Notes under the pieces: generated by a model
What the model was told of the DNA's origin: nothing
The model's input: only the letters and a program-made list of their open reading frames with translations
Database searches by the model: none
Shown here: one piece after another, positions 6,417 through 7,827 of the stretch
How positions within the stretch are numbered: the first letter of the stretch is position 1
How the letters are laid out: each line of letters starts with the position of its first letter
Made by a program: the position numbers and the translations under genes
From: Phycisphaerae bacterium
Lineage (GTDB): Bacteria > Planctomycetota > Phycisphaerae > Phycisphaerales > SM1A02
Length of the DNA: 7,827 nucleotides
Assembly (NCBI GenBank): GCA_002862325.1
Contig: PKCT01000218.1
Coordinates: 1-7,827, forward strand
Direction: 5' to 3'

Positions 6417-7559
6417 GTGTACCCGACCGCCACCGATACCCGAGGACTTGCCGGACAAACCGTCGGAGACACCCAGATCTGCTCTGTGAACCAGACGCAG
6501 CTCATCTACCGCGGGTACGAGATCGCCGATCTCGCGGCCAACGCCACCTTCGAAGAAGTCGCGTTCCTGCTTCTCGTCGGGCACAAGCCGTCCGCGGACG
6601 AGCTCGCCACGTTCTCGGGGGATCTCGTGTCGATGCGGGAGATTCCCGCATCGGTCGCCGACGCCATCGTGCGGATCGCCGGGGAATCCCCCTCGGCCCA
6701 TCCCATGAGCGTACTTCGCACCGCGATCAGTCTGCTCGGGCACCTGGATTCGGAGTGCGAGGACAACGGGCCCGACGCCGAGCTCCGGAAGTCGATGCGA
6801 CTGCTCGCCCAGATTCCCACCTGCATCGGAATCCATCAGCGTGCGCTCGAAGGCAAGCCGGCGATCAGCCCCGACCCCGCGCTCGGTCACGCCGCCAACT
6901 TGCTCTGGTGCATGACCGGTGAGAAGCCTGGCAACATCGCGGCACGGGTGATGGACGTCTCGCTCATCCTCTACGCGGAACACGACTTCAACGCGTCCAC
7001 CTTCACGTGCCGGACGATCGCGTCGACCAACTCGGATCTCCACTCCGCGATCTGCGGTGGCGTCGGAGCGCTCAAAGGCAACCTGCACGGAGGTGCGAAC
7101 GAAGCCGCCATGGCCATGCTCGAGGACATCATGCGGGACACCGAGGGTGGCGACATCACGGTCGAGGCATGGATGCAGCGGGCGTTCGAGGAGAAGCGGA
7201 AGCTCATGGGCTTCGGGCACCGCGTCCCCAGAAACTTCGACCGTCGCGCGGGCATTCTCCGCGAGTGGGGTCTGAAGTACGCGGCGGAGGAGAACCGGGA
7301 GTCCTCCAGGTGGTTCGAGCTCGGCGACGAGGTCCAGGGAATCATGCTTCGAGAGAAGAACATCTTCCCGAACGTCTCTCTCTCCTGCGGCATGACCTAC
7401 TTCGCCATGGGGATCCCGGTGCCCCAGTACACCCCGATCTTCGTGGCGAGCCGCATCACCGGCTGGTGTGCACACGTGATGGAGCAGCACGCGAACAATC
7501 GGATCATCCGACCGCTCGCCTCCTACACCGGGCCGGAACTCACCACCTGGAACGGCTGA
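6417..7559 (+). CDS. prpC: Citrate/2-methylcitrate synthase homologue with catalytic Asp replaced by Ser
   Basis: A 380-residue protein, typical for type II-like bacterial citrate/methylcitrate synthases. Start is GTG 6417, 5 nt after AAAGGA (6406-6411). Family blocks are clear: LIYRGYEIADLA (29-40), ATFEEVAFLLLVG (43-55), SAHPMSVLRTAIS (93-105), NASTFTCRTIAST (192-204), GALKGNLHGGANEA (217-230, His224), GFGHRVPRNFDRRA (265-278, His268, Arg277), ASRITGWCAHVMEQ (344-357, Arg346) and RIIRPLASYTGP (362-373, Arg365). These families condense acetyl- or propionyl-CoA with oxaloacetate. The catalytic Asp, normally in FPNxD (Asp362 of E. coli citrate synthase), is Ser321 here (FPNVSLSCG). The usual Tyr after GHRV is Pro271, and DPR is DRR. 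The neighbour suggests methylcitrate synthase, but the lost Asp makes that activity doubtful. Confidence 0.82.
   Translation: MYPTATDTRGLAGQTVGDTQICSVNQTQLIYRGYEIADLAANATFEEVAFLLLVGHKPSADELATFSGDLVSMREIPASVADAIVRIAGESPSAHPMSVLRTAISLLGHLDSECEDNGPDAELRKSMRLLAQIPTCIGIHQRALEGKPAISPDPALGHAANLLWCMTGEKPGNIAARVMDVSLILYAEHDFNASTFTCRTIASTNSDLHSAICGGVGALKGNLHGGANEAAMAMLEDIMRDTEGGDITVEAWMQRAFEEKRKLMGFGHRVPRNFDRRAGILREWGLKYAAEENRESSRWFELGDEVQGIMLREKNIFPNVSLSCGMTYFAMGIPVPQYTPIFVASRITGWCAHVMEQHANNRIIRPLASYTGPELTTWNG
6631..6653 (+). repeat. Perfect 10-bp inverted repeat inside the citrate-synthase-homologue gene
   Basis: Arms CGATGCGGGA (6631-6640) and TCCCGCATCG (6644-6653) flank a GAT spacer. The mRNA would form a 10-bp hairpin with a three-base loop about 215 nt into the gene, within codons for SMREIPAS. 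The stem includes GATGCGGGAG, which also occurs, same sense, in the minus-strand hairpin at 883-864. It may be chance, or an intragenic binding or processing site. Confidence 0.45.
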
Positions 7560-7626
7560 CGACACGGATTCGCATCAAGGGTTCTCGGTGCAGACCGGTG
7601 TCCGCAAGGGCCCTCAAGCGATCCTT

Positions 7627-7827
7627 CTAGGGACTTCGTCGGAACAGGTACGGCCCCGCGGTGGCTCCCCAGACCTGATTCCCCTGATCGTCGTAGCCTC
7701 GATCCCAGGCAGAGATCATGGTGGCGTCGATGGTCATCTCGCTCGTCGCGTACGAGGCGCCGGACACGGTGCTTTCGCAGCCACGACCTCTGGTTCCACC
7801 CTTGAAGGCGTCGGCCTCCTCGTCCAG
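7627..7827 (-). CDS. Unrecognised protein, C-terminal 66 residues (5' end outside window)
   Basis: An open frame enters from the right edge and ends at TAG (7629-7627), convergent with the citrate-synthase homologue 67 bp away. The 66 residues include a Cys (17), a Thr/Met/Ile-rich stretch (TSEMTIDATMISAW), then GYDDQGNQVWGATAGPYLF and an RRSP end. About three quarters of codons end in G or C, as in neighbouring genes, which supports real coding despite the short length. There is no membrane segment in this part. The alternating polar/hydrophobic pattern and the Gly, Trp and Tyr residues would fit a beta-rich C-terminal domain, but I recognise no family. No clear terminator is visible in the 67-bp gap. 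Confidence 0.6.
   Translation of the reverse strand: MDEEADAFKGGTRGRGCESTVSGASYATSEMTIDATMISAWDRGYDDQGNQVWGATAGPYLFRRSP

Noticed and set aside
6312..7565. 417-codon minus-strand open frame
   Set aside because: It is antisense to the citrate-synthase homologue, which has unmistakable family motifs. Long antisense open frames are common in GC-rich genes, and this one is rich in His, Arg and Asp with no recognisable domain.
7560..7626. Terminator between the convergent genes
   Set aside because: Only an AGGGCCCT palindrome without a loop and scattered short pairings were found, with no T tract.

Overview
The window looks like chromosomal DNA of a high-GC planctomycete, most probably Phycisphaerae-like. 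The main clue is a sigma-70-family (ECF-type) gene followed directly by a membrane-anchored Ser/Thr kinase whose sequence resembles a planctomycete kinase family I know from memory. The strong GC bias at third codon positions fits this. No tRNA, rRNA, insertion sequence or CRISPR array was seen.

Layout, left to right. (1) Positions 2-568 (+) hold the C-terminal part of a SpoIID/LytB-domain protein. (2) Positions 569-1119 have no credible protein gene but are dense in secondary structure. Read on the minus strand, this stretch carries a series of hairpins with GGGA in the loops and ends in a strong intrinsic terminator with a T6 tract. I interpret it as a candidate small RNA of about 380 nt with the architecture of CsrA/RsmA-sequestering RNAs. 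(3) A minus-strand gene (1187-2080), closed by its own terminator, encodes a membrane-anchored coiled-coil protein. (4) A 237-bp divergent intergenic region carries two perfect 7-3-7 inverted repeats. (5) Going rightwards on the plus strand are the sigma factor (2318-3055) and the kinase (3110-5212), 54 bp apart. (6) A methylisocitrate-lyase-type gene (5280-6155) and a citrate/2-methylcitrate synthase homologue (6417-7559) follow. (7) The window ends in the 3' part of an unrecognised minus-strand gene (7627-7827).

How the genes work together. The sigma/kinase pair is a likely signalling unit: the kinase has a predicted extracytoplasmic C-terminal domain, so it could sense the envelope and phosphorylate the sigma factor or a partner. 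The lyase and synthase suggest a 2-methylcitrate (propionyl-CoA) module, but no methylcitrate dehydratase gene is in the window. The synthase also has Ser where the catalytic Asp of citrate synthases should be, so its activity is in doubt.

The two observations most worth following are the GGGA-loop hairpin RNA on the minus strand (about 655-1032) and the Asp-to-Ser substitution in the citrate synthase homologue.
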